Positions 8,822-15,649 of a DNA stretch of 64,000 nucleotides are shown here, in pieces. Where the stretch lies: contig NZ_ML133513.1 in the NCBI RefSeq assembly GCF_003934165.1, positions 4,826 to 68,825 on the forward strand, given 5' to 3'. Positions within the stretch are counted from its first letter, which is position 1. Each line of letters starts with the position of its first letter. Made by a program: the position numbers and the translations under genes. The notes under the pieces are model-generated. The model searched no databases and was not told where the DNA came from. It was given only the letters and a program-made list of their open reading frames with translations. This DNA is from Borborobacter arsenicus (GTDB lineage: Bacteria; Pseudomonadota; Alphaproteobacteria; Rhizobiales; Rhizobiaceae).

Positions 8822-9178
8822 ATGGTTCTGCGTGGCACGAAATTCATCCTGGTCGCCGCGCCGGATGCGAGCTTCAGACATTCGTTAGTGTTCGCATTGG
8901 AAAGCGACGACTACAGCGTGCATGCCTTTAGGTATGCAGAAGACGCCTTTGTGTCCGCTTACGTTCATAAAGCTGCGTGTGCCGTCATCGACGACGATGC
9001 CGTCAGCGATTGGGATCAAGTCCAGGAGCAGTTCAGCCGGTTCGCGAAGCCCGTCATCCTGCTTGTGGACCAGTTCCGCAAAGCACCGGAGCTACCTGCC
9101 ATAACGCCCTTGATGAAGCCGTATCTGGGCGCGCCGCTCATCGCGGCGGTGCGGAATGCAATCACCGACCTCGAGTAA
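8822..9178 (+). CDS. Stand-alone degenerate receiver-domain protein
   Basis: A 118-residue protein from the ATG at 8822 (AGGAAA about 8 nt upstream; 8804 is an alternative). It aligns by eye with the FixJ receiver: the beta-3 end A-C-A-V-I-D keeps the Asp at the phosphoacceptor position and L-M-K-P-Y keeps the Lys. The N-terminal acidic pair is replaced by A-A-P-D, and the Thr of the T-loop is lost (ILLVDQ). There is no output domain. It may act as a phosphate sink, FixJ/FixL antagonist or protein-interaction module, similar in concept to rhizobial FixT, though no sequence relation to FixT is claimed. Confidence 0.65.
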   Translation: MVLRGTKFILVAAPDASFRHSLVFALESDDYSVHAFRYAEDAFVSAYVHKAACAVIDDDAVSDWDQVQEQFSRFAKPVILLVDQFRKAPELPAITPLMKPYLGAPLIAAVRNAITDLE

Positions 9179-9185
9179 GAGCCGC

Positions 9186-9203
9186 TACGTAGATTCCTCT
9201 ACG
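9186..9203 (+). promoter_or_regulatory. Candidate FixJ-binding site upstream of the fixK-like gene
   Basis: CTACGTAG at 9185-9192 followed by ATTCC resembles the S. meliloti FixJ class I site GTAMGTAG and the TACGTAG-TTTCC stretch of fixK promoters, as I remember them. It also forms CGTAGA-TTCC-TCTACG, a 6+4+6 inverted repeat. It lies about 70-85 bp before the fixK start. Confidence 0.5.
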
Positions 9204-9269
9204 GTTGTCACCGGATTCCAGGCCGCGCCCGTTTGAGCCAAAATGCCTCAATGGCATTGGGAGATCGTC

Positions 9270-9923
9270 ATGGCACTGATTGAGACGTCCCGAACTTCAG
9301 CTTACTCCCGCGATCCACGGATCGTTCGCTCAACAGCACCCTCAACACTGGGCAGCTTGCAAGCGGTTGGCTTTTTTCCGGCTGGGGCCGAGATTTATGC
9401 TCAAGGTGAAAGAAGCGACAGTCACTACAAGATCGAGTTTGGGGCCGTGCGTGTGTATCGCTTGCTTGCCGACGGCCGCCGCCAGATTTCGGCCTTTCAT
9501 TTTGCTGGCGAGGTGTTCGGGTTTGAGGCTGATGCCATACATCACTTCTTTGCGGAAGCGATTTGCGCCACGAACATTCGCGTGCTGCGCACATCGTCCC
9601 GTCAAAATGAACTTTCCGGCGAATTGCTGTCGATGGCTCTCCAGAGCCTCGTAAGAGCGCAGGAGCATCTTCTGGTGCTGGGGCGTCAAAATGCCATGGA
9701 GCGTGTGGCTGCGTTCCTGACGGAAATGTCCGAGCGCCAAGATGACCTGGGCAACATTGAATTGCCGATGTCGCGGATGGATATCGCGGACTATCTCGGA
9801 CTGACCATCGAGACCGTATCCCGGGTCTTCTCCAGGCTCAGGCAGCAGGGTGTCATCAGACTGACAGGCCTGCGCACCGTGGAGGTGATGAAATGGCAGG
9901 CCTTACAGCACATGATCGATTAA
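9270..9923 (+). CDS. fixK: FixK-type CRP/FNR-family transcriptional activator
   Basis: A 217-residue regulator with an N-terminal cyclic-nucleotide-type beta barrel (about residues 30-120) and a C-terminal winged HTH. The HTH carries MSRMDIADYLGLTIETVSRV, whose E-T-V-S-R recognition helix is that of FNR/FixK proteins binding TTGAT half-sites. Only one cysteine is present in the sensory region, so it lacks an Fe-S cluster and is FixK-like, not an oxygen-sensing FNR. The start at 9270 (GGGAGA upstream) is preferred to 9243. It is the likely activator of the many TTGAY-N4-RTCAA sites in this window. Confidence 0.87.
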   Translation: MALIETSRTSAYSRDPRIVRSTAPSTLGSLQAVGFFPAGAEIYAQGERSDSHYKIEFGAVRVYRLLADGRRQISAFHFAGEVFGFEADAIHHFFAEAICATNIRVLRTSSRQNELSGELLSMALQSLVRAQEHLLVLGRQNAMERVAAFLTEMSERQDDLGNIELPMSRMDIADYLGLTIETVSRVFSRLRQQGVIRLTGLRTVEVMKWQALQHMID

Positions 9924-10177
9924 CAATCATGGATCTGACTCCTCGCGAACCTGTTGCGCCCCTATCCTCCATGTTTACCCGACAGCAGAATTGGCAGCCG
10001 ATAACCACCGCCCCCCACGGCGCGGACCTGGAACTGGCCGTCATCAACCGCGACGGCATACATGCACTCGTTTTCCCCTGTCGGCGCATGTCAGAAGGCT
10101 GGGTGCGTGCGAACACGAGTGACAAGATCGAGGTCTCACCAACGCACTGGCGTGATTGGAACGGTGCCGCCACGTGA
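9893..10177 (+). CDS. Small hypothetical protein overlapping the fixK 3' end
   Basis: A 94-residue frame overlapping fixK by 31 nt. GGAGGTGA lies just upstream of the ATG at 9893, an unusually strong Shine-Dalgarno inside the fixK coding sequence. Starts at 9929 or 9971 are possible. The conserved-looking core NWQPITTAPHGADLELAVIN (residues 33-52) plus a terminal W-R-D-W resembles small DUF551-like proteins (W-x-P-I-x-T-A-P). Function unknown. Coupling to fixK would make it part of the oxygen-response operon. Confidence 0.55.
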   Translation: MAGLTAHDRLTIMDLTPREPVAPLSSMFTRQQNWQPITTAPHGADLELAVINRDGIHALVFPCRRMSEGWVRANTSDKIEVSPTHWRDWNGAAT

Positions 10178-10189
10178 TCTTGTCTGAAG

Positions 10190-10363
10190 CTATGCCTCCT
10201 TGTTCTCAGGCTCCTTCAAGGCCTCCCTGCGCAGAATTCGTCTGAGTTTTTCTTCCTCGTCTGCAAGCAATTTCATCAGAACCCGGCGCGTCGCCTCGTC
10301 TTTCTCTTCGGCCAGACGCTCTTGAAAATGCTCGATATTCAGACGCGCGATCAGCTTGTCCAT
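10190..10363 (-). CDS. 57-residue helical protein
   Basis: Reverse-strand ORF from the ATG at 10363 to TAG at 10190. The product begins MDKLIARLNIEHFQERLAEE and continues as a charged, amphipathic helix rich in Glu, Arg and Leu, ending K-E-P-E-N-K-E-A. Very short proteins with the pattern R-L-N-I-E-H-F/Y followed by L-L-A-x-E-E-x-K-L are common in Rhizobiales, and I recall them as uncharacterised. It fills the gap between the convergent DUF551-like gene and the divergent P-type ATPase gene. No FNR box precedes it. Confidence 0.55.
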   Translation of the reverse strand: MDKLIARLNIEHFQERLAEEKDEATRRVLMKLLADEEEKLRRILRREALKEPENKEA

Positions 10364-10673
10364 ACTTCAAGCTCTAGGGTGAACGCCATTCGTCGTTCCT
10401 ATCCAATGCAGGGCGGTGGACACCCCGATGGGTTCCTGTCGGTGCGTGCTGTAGGAGATCTATACGCCTTGCGAAAGGACCGACGCTCGAAAAATAGCAT
10501 CGGCCGCCAGCCTTCTCAAGGCGAGTGACCGTGGATACGAGTTTTGGCCCTGATGCCATCAACCGTAGACCTGTCGAAAACGCCGCTTTGCCAGCCATGG
10601 GTGACCCATCGCCCGATCCAGGAGTTGCGACCTCCTCGCCCGATGCCGCTCGCATGCTCAAGAAGCCGCGCCT

Positions 10674-10687
10674 TTGCGGCCGATCAA
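10674..10687 (+). promoter_or_regulatory. FixK-type box (TTGC GGCCGA TCAA)
   Basis: Matches TTG(A/C)-N6-(T/G)CAA. The centre is only 40.5 bp before the chosen ATPase start, which would give an almost leaderless transcript, so this assignment is weaker than the others. Confidence 0.4.
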
Positions 10688-10720
10688 TGCCGAAAACGCG
10701 CAATTGGGGTACCGAAAGCT

Positions 10721-13273
10721 ATGGCGAGAGCTCTCAGTTCTGAATTGCCCGGCCTCGACGACGCAGAAGCCGATGAGCGGCTGAGATCGGAAGGCTTCAA
10801 CGAGTTGCCCCGTTCGGGCCATCGAACGCCTCTGGATATTGCAATCGATGTCCTGCGGGAGCCGATGCTCACCCTCTTGCTGGCTGGCGGCGCGGTCTAT
10901 CTCGTGCTCGGCGACCTGAAAGAGGCCCTTATTCTGATCGTGTTCGCCGGCATGTCCGTGACGATAACGCTGGTGCAGGAGGCGCGAACCGAGCGCGTCC
11001 TCGAGGCGTTGCGCGACTTGACCAGTCCGCGGGCCTTGGTCATCCGCGAGGGAGTGAAGAAACGTATCGCCGGGCGTGAAGTCGCGCGCGGAGACATTAT
11101 CCTGCTGGGCGAAGGGGACCGCGTACCCGCTGATGCCCGCCTGCTGGAAAGCCGCAATCTTCTGGCCGACGAATCGCTGCTCACGGGAGAATCGATGCCT
11201 GTGCGCAAGATTGTTGCCGACGCAACCCATACGGCAGGGGCCCGTCCAGGCGGTGATGATCTGCCCTACGTTTACGCCGGCTCGCTGGTGGTCAGCGGCA
11301 GCGGTCTCGGAGAGGTGATCGCGACCGGCCCGCGCAGCGAGATCGGGAGGATAGGCCAGTCGCTCCACCAGCTTGAAACCGAGCCGCCACGGCTTCTCGC
11401 CCAGACGCGCCGCTTGGTATGGCTCTCGGCCGCCGCGGGCGGCATCGTCAGCACCTTGGCGGTAGTGCTTTACGGACTGCTCCGCGGCGGATGGCTGGAC
11501 GCTTTCCTGGCTGGAATCACTATCGGCATGTCGATGCTGCCTGAGGAATTCCCGCTGGTGCTGGCTGTCTTCATGGCGATGGGAGCTTGGCGGATCTCCC
11601 AAGCGCGCGTCCTTACCCGCCGGGCTACAGCAATCGAGACACTCGGATCAGCGACAGTGTTGTGCACGGACAAGACCGGCACGCTGACCGAAAACCGCAT
11701 GTCGGTTGCCGTGCTGCGTACCAGGCGCGGGCGTGCCCTGCACGCGCGGGAGAAACCGCACGAACCTTTGGCGGACGAGTTCCGCGAAATGGTCAAATAT
11801 GGCCTTTTGGCGAGCGAGCCAGAGCCCTTCGACCCGATGGAGAAGGCTTTTCACAATCTTGCGCGCGATCGCATGGCAGGAGCGTCTTTGTCGCCGCACT
11901 GGAAACTGGTGCGCACCTATGGGCTCCGGCCGGAGCTTCTCGCAGTGACAAACGTGTGGGCACTTGCCGATGGGAACTCCAACGTCTTCGGCGCTGCCAA
12001 GGGAGCGCCCGAGACCATCGCCGAACTCTGCCGCCTCGGACCAAAAGAGGTGTCTGGCGTGAAGGAAGCGGTTGAGACCATGGCGGCTGATGGGTTGCGG
12101 GTCCTGGGCGTGGCAAAAGTCAGCTGTCCGAAAGCCGCCCTGCCAGAGTCTCCGCGGGATTTAAGCTTCGAGTTCCTCGGCCTCGTCGGCCTTGCCGACC
12201 CCGTGCGCCCCAGCGTCCCCGCAGCGGTGCGCCAATGCCGTTCGGCCGGCATCCGAATTCTCATGGTCACTGGCGACTACCCGGCGACCGCCATCGCCAT
12301 CGCTCGTCAGGCTGGGCTCGACGCCGAGGAAGTGCTTACGGGGCGTGACCTCGAATCCATCGACGATGCCGGATTGATGCGCCTCCTGCGCAACACGAGC
12401 ACATTTGCAAGGACCATGCCTGAGCAGAAACTGCGCATCGTTCAGGCGCTCAAGGCCGACGGCCATATCGTCGCGATGACCGGAGACGGCGTCAACGACG
12501 CGCCATCGCTGAAGGCAGCCAATATCGGCATTGCCATGGGTGGCCGCGGCACAGACGTCGCGCGGGAAGCCTCGTCCCTCGTGCTTCTCGACGATGACTT
12601 CGGCTCCATCGTGAAAGCAGTCCGTTTGGGCAGGCGCATCTACGACAATCTCCGCAAAGCGATGGGCTTCATCTTTGCCGTCCACGTGCCTATTGCCGGG
12701 TTGGCGCTGCTACGTCTGATTTTCGGGCTGCCCATTATCTTCACCCCGATCCACATCGCCTTTCTGGAGATGATCATCGACCCGGTCTGCTCGTTGGCTT
12801 TCGAGGCTGAAACGGAAGAAAAGGACGTGATGGACCGACATCCACGGCCTCCGAACGATCGGCTGTTTTCGCCGGCTTTGATCGGATGGAGCCTGCTGCA
12901 GGGCACGCTGGTCCTCGTGCTCGTCGCCGGCATCTTCGTGTCGACGCTGCAGATTGGCATGCCAGAAGACGAAGCGCGCGCAGTCGCCTTCTTGTCCCTG
13001 GTGGTTTCAATCGTCAGTCTGATTCTGATCAACCGATCCTTCAGCGCCTCGTTGATCACCGCTTTCCGCAGCCCCAATCCCATGCTGGCCTGGATCGTGC
13101 TCGCAGTCGCCGCGATCATGACGCTGAGTCTGTCCATTCCCTCGCTGAGCGCGCTGTTCCGTTTCGCGCCCTTACAGTGGGACAACGTAACCTTGGCTGT
13201 CGTGACCGGGTTGATCGCACTCGTCATGCTTGAGTTGCTCAAGCCTGTGTGGAGCGAGCGCCTGCGTTCATAG
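10721..13273 (+). CDS. P-type cation-transporting ATPase (P2-like)
   Basis: An 850-residue P-type pump from the ATG at 10721. The open frame extends to 10544, but the first 59 residues are not family-like. Visible are the actuator motif LTGES near residue 159, the M4 motif PEEFP, phosphorylation site D317 in DKTGTLT, the hinge TGDGVNDAPS and a six-helix C-terminal membrane block. The layout resembles Ca2+/Na+-type P2 ATPases, but the PEEFP variant leaves ion specificity open. Together with the MgtA-like pump at 31.8 kb it suggests that ion homeostasis is part of the low-oxygen programme. Confidence 0.88.
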   Translation: MARALSSELPGLDDAEADERLRSEGFNELPRSGHRTPLDIAIDVLREPMLTLLLAGGAVYLVLGDLKEALILIVFAGMSVTITLVQEARTERVLEALRDLTSPRALVIREGVKKRIAGREVARGDIILLGEGDRVPADARLLESRNLLADESLLTGESMPVRKIVADATHTAGARPGGDDLPYVYAGSLVVSGSGLGEVIATGPRSEIGRIGQSLHQLETEPPRLLAQTRRLVWLSAAAGGIVSTLAVVLYGLLRGGWLDAFLAGITIGMSMLPEEFPLVLAVFMAMGAWRISQARVLTRRATAIETLGSATVLCTDKTGTLTENRMSVAVLRTRRGRALHAREKPHEPLADEFREMVKYGLLASEPEPFDPMEKAFHNLARDRMAGASLSPHWKLVRTYGLRPELLAVTNVWALADGNSNVFGAAKGAPETIAELCRLGPKEVSGVKEAVETMAADGLRVLGVAKVSCPKAALPESPRDLSFEFLGLVGLADPVRPSVPAAVRQCRSAGIRILMVTGDYPATAIAIARQAGLDAEEVLTGRDLESIDDAGLMRLLRNTSTFARTMPEQKLRIVQALKADGHIVAMTGDGVNDAPSLKAANIGIAMGGRGTDVAREASSLVLLDDDFGSIVKAVRLGRRIYDNLRKAMGFIFAVHVPIAGLALLRLIFGLPIIFTPIHIAFLEMIIDPVCSLAFEAETEEKDVMDRHPRPPNDRLFSPALIGWSLLQGTLVLVLVAGIFVSTLQIGMPEDEARAVAFLSLVVSIVSLILINRSFSASLITAFRSPNPMLAWIVLAVAAIMTLSLSIPSLSALFRFAPLQWDNVTLAVVTGLIALVMLELLKPVWSERLRS

Positions 13274-13322
13274 AATCCGGCACCTCACCAGAATCGGTCA
13301 GGGGCCTCGGTTCCTATCTGAT

Positions 13323-13336
13323 TTGACCCGGATCAA
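13323..13336 (+). promoter_or_regulatory. FNR/FixK-type box (TTGAC CCGG ATCAA)
   Basis: Near-perfect palindrome centred 75.5 bp before the BON-domain gene. Confidence 0.7.
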
Positions 13337-13404
13337 GGACCAGCACACCTGTCCCGTGGATGTTATCTACAGGCGGGCGGAGTCGAGCAGCGAGGTAAGC
13401 GAGC

Positions 13405-13731
13405 ATGAGCGACATCACGTTGAGACAATACATTATCGACGAGCTTGAATTCGAGCCGAGTATCGATGCGGCCGACATCGGCGTGGCGGTGGAAAATGGC
13501 ATCGCCACCTTGACCGGGCACGTCCCTACCTACGCCCAAAAGGTGACCGTCGAGAATGTCGTGCGCAGGGTGAAAGGTGTCAAAGGCATCGCGCAGGAAA
13601 TCGAGGTTCGCCCCTTTCCGTCGGGCGCCTTGGCGGCGCTGCCGTGCTCGTGCCCTGACATGGCGTTCAGCTGGCCCGTTCTCCGAGGGAACGCACGGTT
13701 GCAATCCATTTCTTTCGCTTGGTGTCGCTGA
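13405..13731 (+). pseudogene. BON-domain protein, truncated after the first domain
   Basis: Residues 1-72 form one BON domain (IDAADIGVAVENGIATLTGH, ending GIAQEIEVRP). Stand-alone BON stress proteins normally contain two or three such repeats in about 200 residues. Here the similarity stops near 13625 and the remaining 36 residues are antisense to the 3' end of the next gene. The protein may still be made, since one BON domain can fold, but it looks like a deletion derivative. BON domains bind phospholipid or other macromolecules. The intact FNR-type promoter supports a formerly active gene. Confidence 0.65.
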
Positions 13732-14260
13732 CGCCCTCCACCAGTCCGAACAGGGTTTCCCGCACAGGGTTGATGCCGACGAAATTGAGGATATTGCGGC
13801 GCATGCCGGCAACGCCATGGCCGAGATACCAGAGCCGGTAGACCGGGGCCGGCATGCCCATCGTCACCACGATACGCGCCGAGCGGCCCTTCAGCAGCGT
13901 TTTAGCGAAGCCGTCCTTGCCCGTATCTGGATAGGCAAACGCCAGACCCGGGCGCATCACCTGCTCAAGGAATGCCTTGAGCATAGCCGGCATCATGCCC
14001 AGCCACAGCGGGAAGACGAAGACGATGTGCTCCGCCCATTTGATCGCCTCGGCAGCATCCCGCAAGTCGGGTGGGATCATTCCGTGCTGGAACTCCTCCA
14101 TTGAGCACAGCAAGGGAATGTCGAGCCTTGCGATTTCGATCTGGTGAACCTCATGTCCGGCCGAGCGTGCTCCCTCAACATAGCTCGCAGCGAGTGCCCG
14201 ACACAGGCGTTTCGGATTGCTGTCGGGATGACCGACAATGACGAGAATGCGGCGTGGCAT
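13667..14260 (-). CDS. NAD(P)H:quinone-type flavodoxin-fold oxidoreductase
   Basis: A 197-residue protein of the NQO1/MdaB/KefF-like flavodoxin-2 fold. The N-terminus RRILVIVGHPDSNPKRLCRA (residues 3-22) is the FMN phosphate-binding strand-loop. AEHIVFVFPLWLGMMPAMLK (about residues 76-95) is the conserved P-x-W-x-x-x-P-A-x-L-K region. It probably reduces quinones or nitroaromatics by two electrons using NAD(P)H. An FNR-type box is centred 60.5 bp upstream. The 3' end overlaps the tail of the truncated BON gene on the other strand. Confidence 0.82.
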   Translation of the reverse strand: MPRRILVIVGHPDSNPKRLCRALAASYVEGARSAGHEVHQIEIARLDIPLLCSMEEFQHGMIPPDLRDAAEAIKWAEHIVFVFPLWLGMMPAMLKAFLEQVMRPGLAFAYPDTGKDGFAKTLLKGRSARIVVTMGMPAPVYRLWYLGHGVAGMRRNILNFVGINPVRETLFGLVEGVSDTKRKKWIATVRSLGERAS

Positions 14261-14313
14261 GCAAAATTCTCCACTTTCCTCGACACACGTTAGACAGCCT
14301 TCACTTGGATGCT

Positions 14314-14327
14314 TTGACCTCAGTCAA
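14314..14327 (-). promoter_or_regulatory. FNR/FixK-type box (TTGAC CTCA GTCAA)
   Basis: Perfectly symmetric half-sites, centred 60.5 bp upstream of the quinone oxidoreductase gene. The right half contains the stop codon of the ATPase relic. Confidence 0.75.
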
Positions 14328-14565
14328 GGATGGTGGTGTCTGGCGCGGCGGAGTTCCTGTGCGAAGAAAAAGCGCTTCGTCGCTTCCGACGCAGCGAGAT
14401 AGGCGAAGGTGATCGCGATCAGCCCGGCCATGACCGGCATTGGCAGGGGCACAAAACCGAACCAATCTGCGCCCGGCAGATAGGGGACTGCGACGGCGAA
14501 AACGGTGACGGCTAGCGTCAGCCAGGAAAGCAGGCCGCTCGGCCGGCTCCTCCAGAAGGGTTTTG
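14324..14565 (-). pseudogene. 3' relic of an MgtA-like P-type ATPase
   Basis: The reverse frame encodes about 80 residues (KPFWRSRPSGLLSWLTLAVT, then PYLPGADWFGFVPLPMPVMA). These align closely with the last ~80 residues of the complete ATPase at 31842-34409. The catalytic portion is absent. It is fused upstream to a VOC-protein relic, so this is an inactive fragment left by recombination. Confidence 0.85.
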
Positions 14566-14823
14566 CACGGTCGCGTCGACGCTTGCCGCGTTGAGGCAGA
14601 AATGGTGGTAACCGGCAGGCTGTCGGCGCATGTCTTGCGGCTTGGAGTCGCCGCCGCCCGGCACCTCTACTAAGAAATGATCGTCGGTTGGCGGCGCGAG
14701 ATAAGGGAGCTTCTGGTCTGCATGATCCCATCCCGCGACGACAGGAAGTCGAGCTTCTCGACATAGAAGCGCTTGGCGGACTCGAGGTTGGGCGTGTGAA
14801 CCGGGACGTGATTGTTCTCGTGA
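14566..14823 (-). pseudogene. VOC/glyoxalase-family protein relic with frameshift
   Basis: One reverse frame (about 14823-14705) reads HVPVHTPNLESAKRFYVEKL and then D-F-L-S-S-R-D-G, a classic vicinal-oxygen-chelate domain start. The continuation (DDHFLVEVPGGGDSKPQDMR, then Y-H-H-F-C-L-N) is in another frame. The end is cut off by the ATPase fragment. It is therefore both frameshifted and truncated. Confidence 0.65.
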
Positions 14824-14850
14824 CAAATATTGAATGAGGTTCATCAATTA

Positions 14851-15025
14851 AGCGACCGAACTCGCTGATTGGCATCCGCCTGCTGAACCGCACAACGCAA
14901 AGCGTTTCGCTAACCGACGCTGGCGCTATGCGGTTCGCGCAGCTGTCGGCTGCGTTCGACGACATCGGGCCGGCGATGAGGCGCTCAACAAGTTCCGAGA
15001 CACAACGCCCTCCTCTTTGATCCAG
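14851..15025 (+). pseudogene. LysR-family regulator relic
   Basis: The forward strand reads IGIRLLNRTTQSVSLTDAGA and then FAQLSAAFDDIG, the end of a LysR helix-turn-helix and linker helix. After a frameshift near 14975 it reads DEALNKFRDTTPSSLI, the usual next segment. Both the N-terminus and the effector domain are missing. Confidence 0.7.
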
Positions 15026-15086
15026 GGCAAACGGCCGTCCGGAACGTCCTGCACATGCGCGCGCTGTTCGCCCACAATCGAGGAAG

Positions 15087-15100
15087 TTGATCTACGTCAA
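15087..15100 (+). promoter_or_regulatory. FNR/FixK-type box (TTGAT CTAC GTCAA)
   Basis: Palindrome centred 67.5 bp before the ATG at 15161 of the small hypothetical protein. Confidence 0.65.
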
Positions 15101-15160
15101 CGCGGGCAGTTTCCCCCGCGCTATGGTCGCCCATTGATGGATAGCCGAACGTGTGACAAC

Positions 15161-15415
15161 ATGGCGACCAATCTCAAAAATGCGACCTGTCATCTGACAC
15201 CAGAGGGGTGGGTGGTGGGCGATACCCCGCCGCCAGATCGTGTTGAAACGTGGAACTGTTGCGTCACAGACCCTGGCCGCGGCAAGCGTTACGTTGAGTG
15301 GACGCGTTTCTGGACGAGCCGCGACGTTGCCCTTTCGGAGCGGAACAAGCTCCGGAAGCGCTTCTGGGATGTAGTCGACACCGAAACGATTAACCAATTG
15401 GCGGGTCGCCTGTAG
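15161..15415 (+). CDS. Small hypothetical protein
   Basis: An 84-residue product (starting MATNLKNATCHLTPEGWVVG) containing several Trp and Cys residues and a basic C-terminal helix (SERNKLRKRFWDVVDTETIN). No domain is recognised. The ATG at 15161 is favoured because the FNR-type box centre then lies 67.5 bp upstream, as for other regulon genes. ATG 15137 is in frame and possible, and neither has a clear Shine-Dalgarno. The ordered composition and the promoter support a real gene. Confidence 0.5.
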   Translation: MATNLKNATCHLTPEGWVVGDTPPPDRVETWNCCVTDPGRGKRYVEWTRFWTSRDVALSERNKLRKRFWDVVDTETINQLAGRL

Positions 15416-15426
15416 GCGACCTCACA

Positions 15427-15452
15427 ATCAACCCTAGTGCTACGGGGTTGAT
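15427..15452. other. Hairpin between small ORF and Usp fragment
   Basis: ATCAACCC (15427-15434) is the exact reverse complement of GGGTTGAT (15445-15452), with a 10-nt loop. No T-tract follows, so it is a weak terminator candidate at best. Confidence 0.35.
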
Positions 15453-15488
15453 GATGCCGCTCCGACTGTCGGACACGGCGGTTCCGTT

Positions 15489-15648
15489 ATGTACAAGCAC
15501 ATTTTAATCCCGACTGACGGCTTCGAACGATCGGAGAAGGCCGTCGCCCATGGCGCAGCTCTCGCTGCGGCCGTAAAGGCGAAGGTAACAGTGCTGACCG
15601 TCACGGTGCCGTTGCATTCGATAGCGTCTGATCCAACTGTCAAGATTC
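15489..15648 (+). pseudogene. Universal stress protein, N-terminal fragment cut by IS110
   Basis: The first ~53 residues (MYKHILIPTDGFERSEKAVA, then VKAKVTVLTVTVPL) are clearly the first strand and helix of a single-domain Usp, close to the one at 21534. Similarity stops at about 15648, where sequence belonging to the IS110-family element begins. The remaining two thirds, including the ATP-binding motif, are not found on the far side of the element, so insertion was accompanied by deletion. Confidence 0.8.
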
Positions 15649-15649
15649 C

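Noticed and set aside
9234-9253. TTGAGCCAAAATGCCTCAA before fixK as an FNR box
   Set aside because: Half-sites are separated by 9 nt instead of 4 and overlap the alternative start, so helix-face geometry is wrong.
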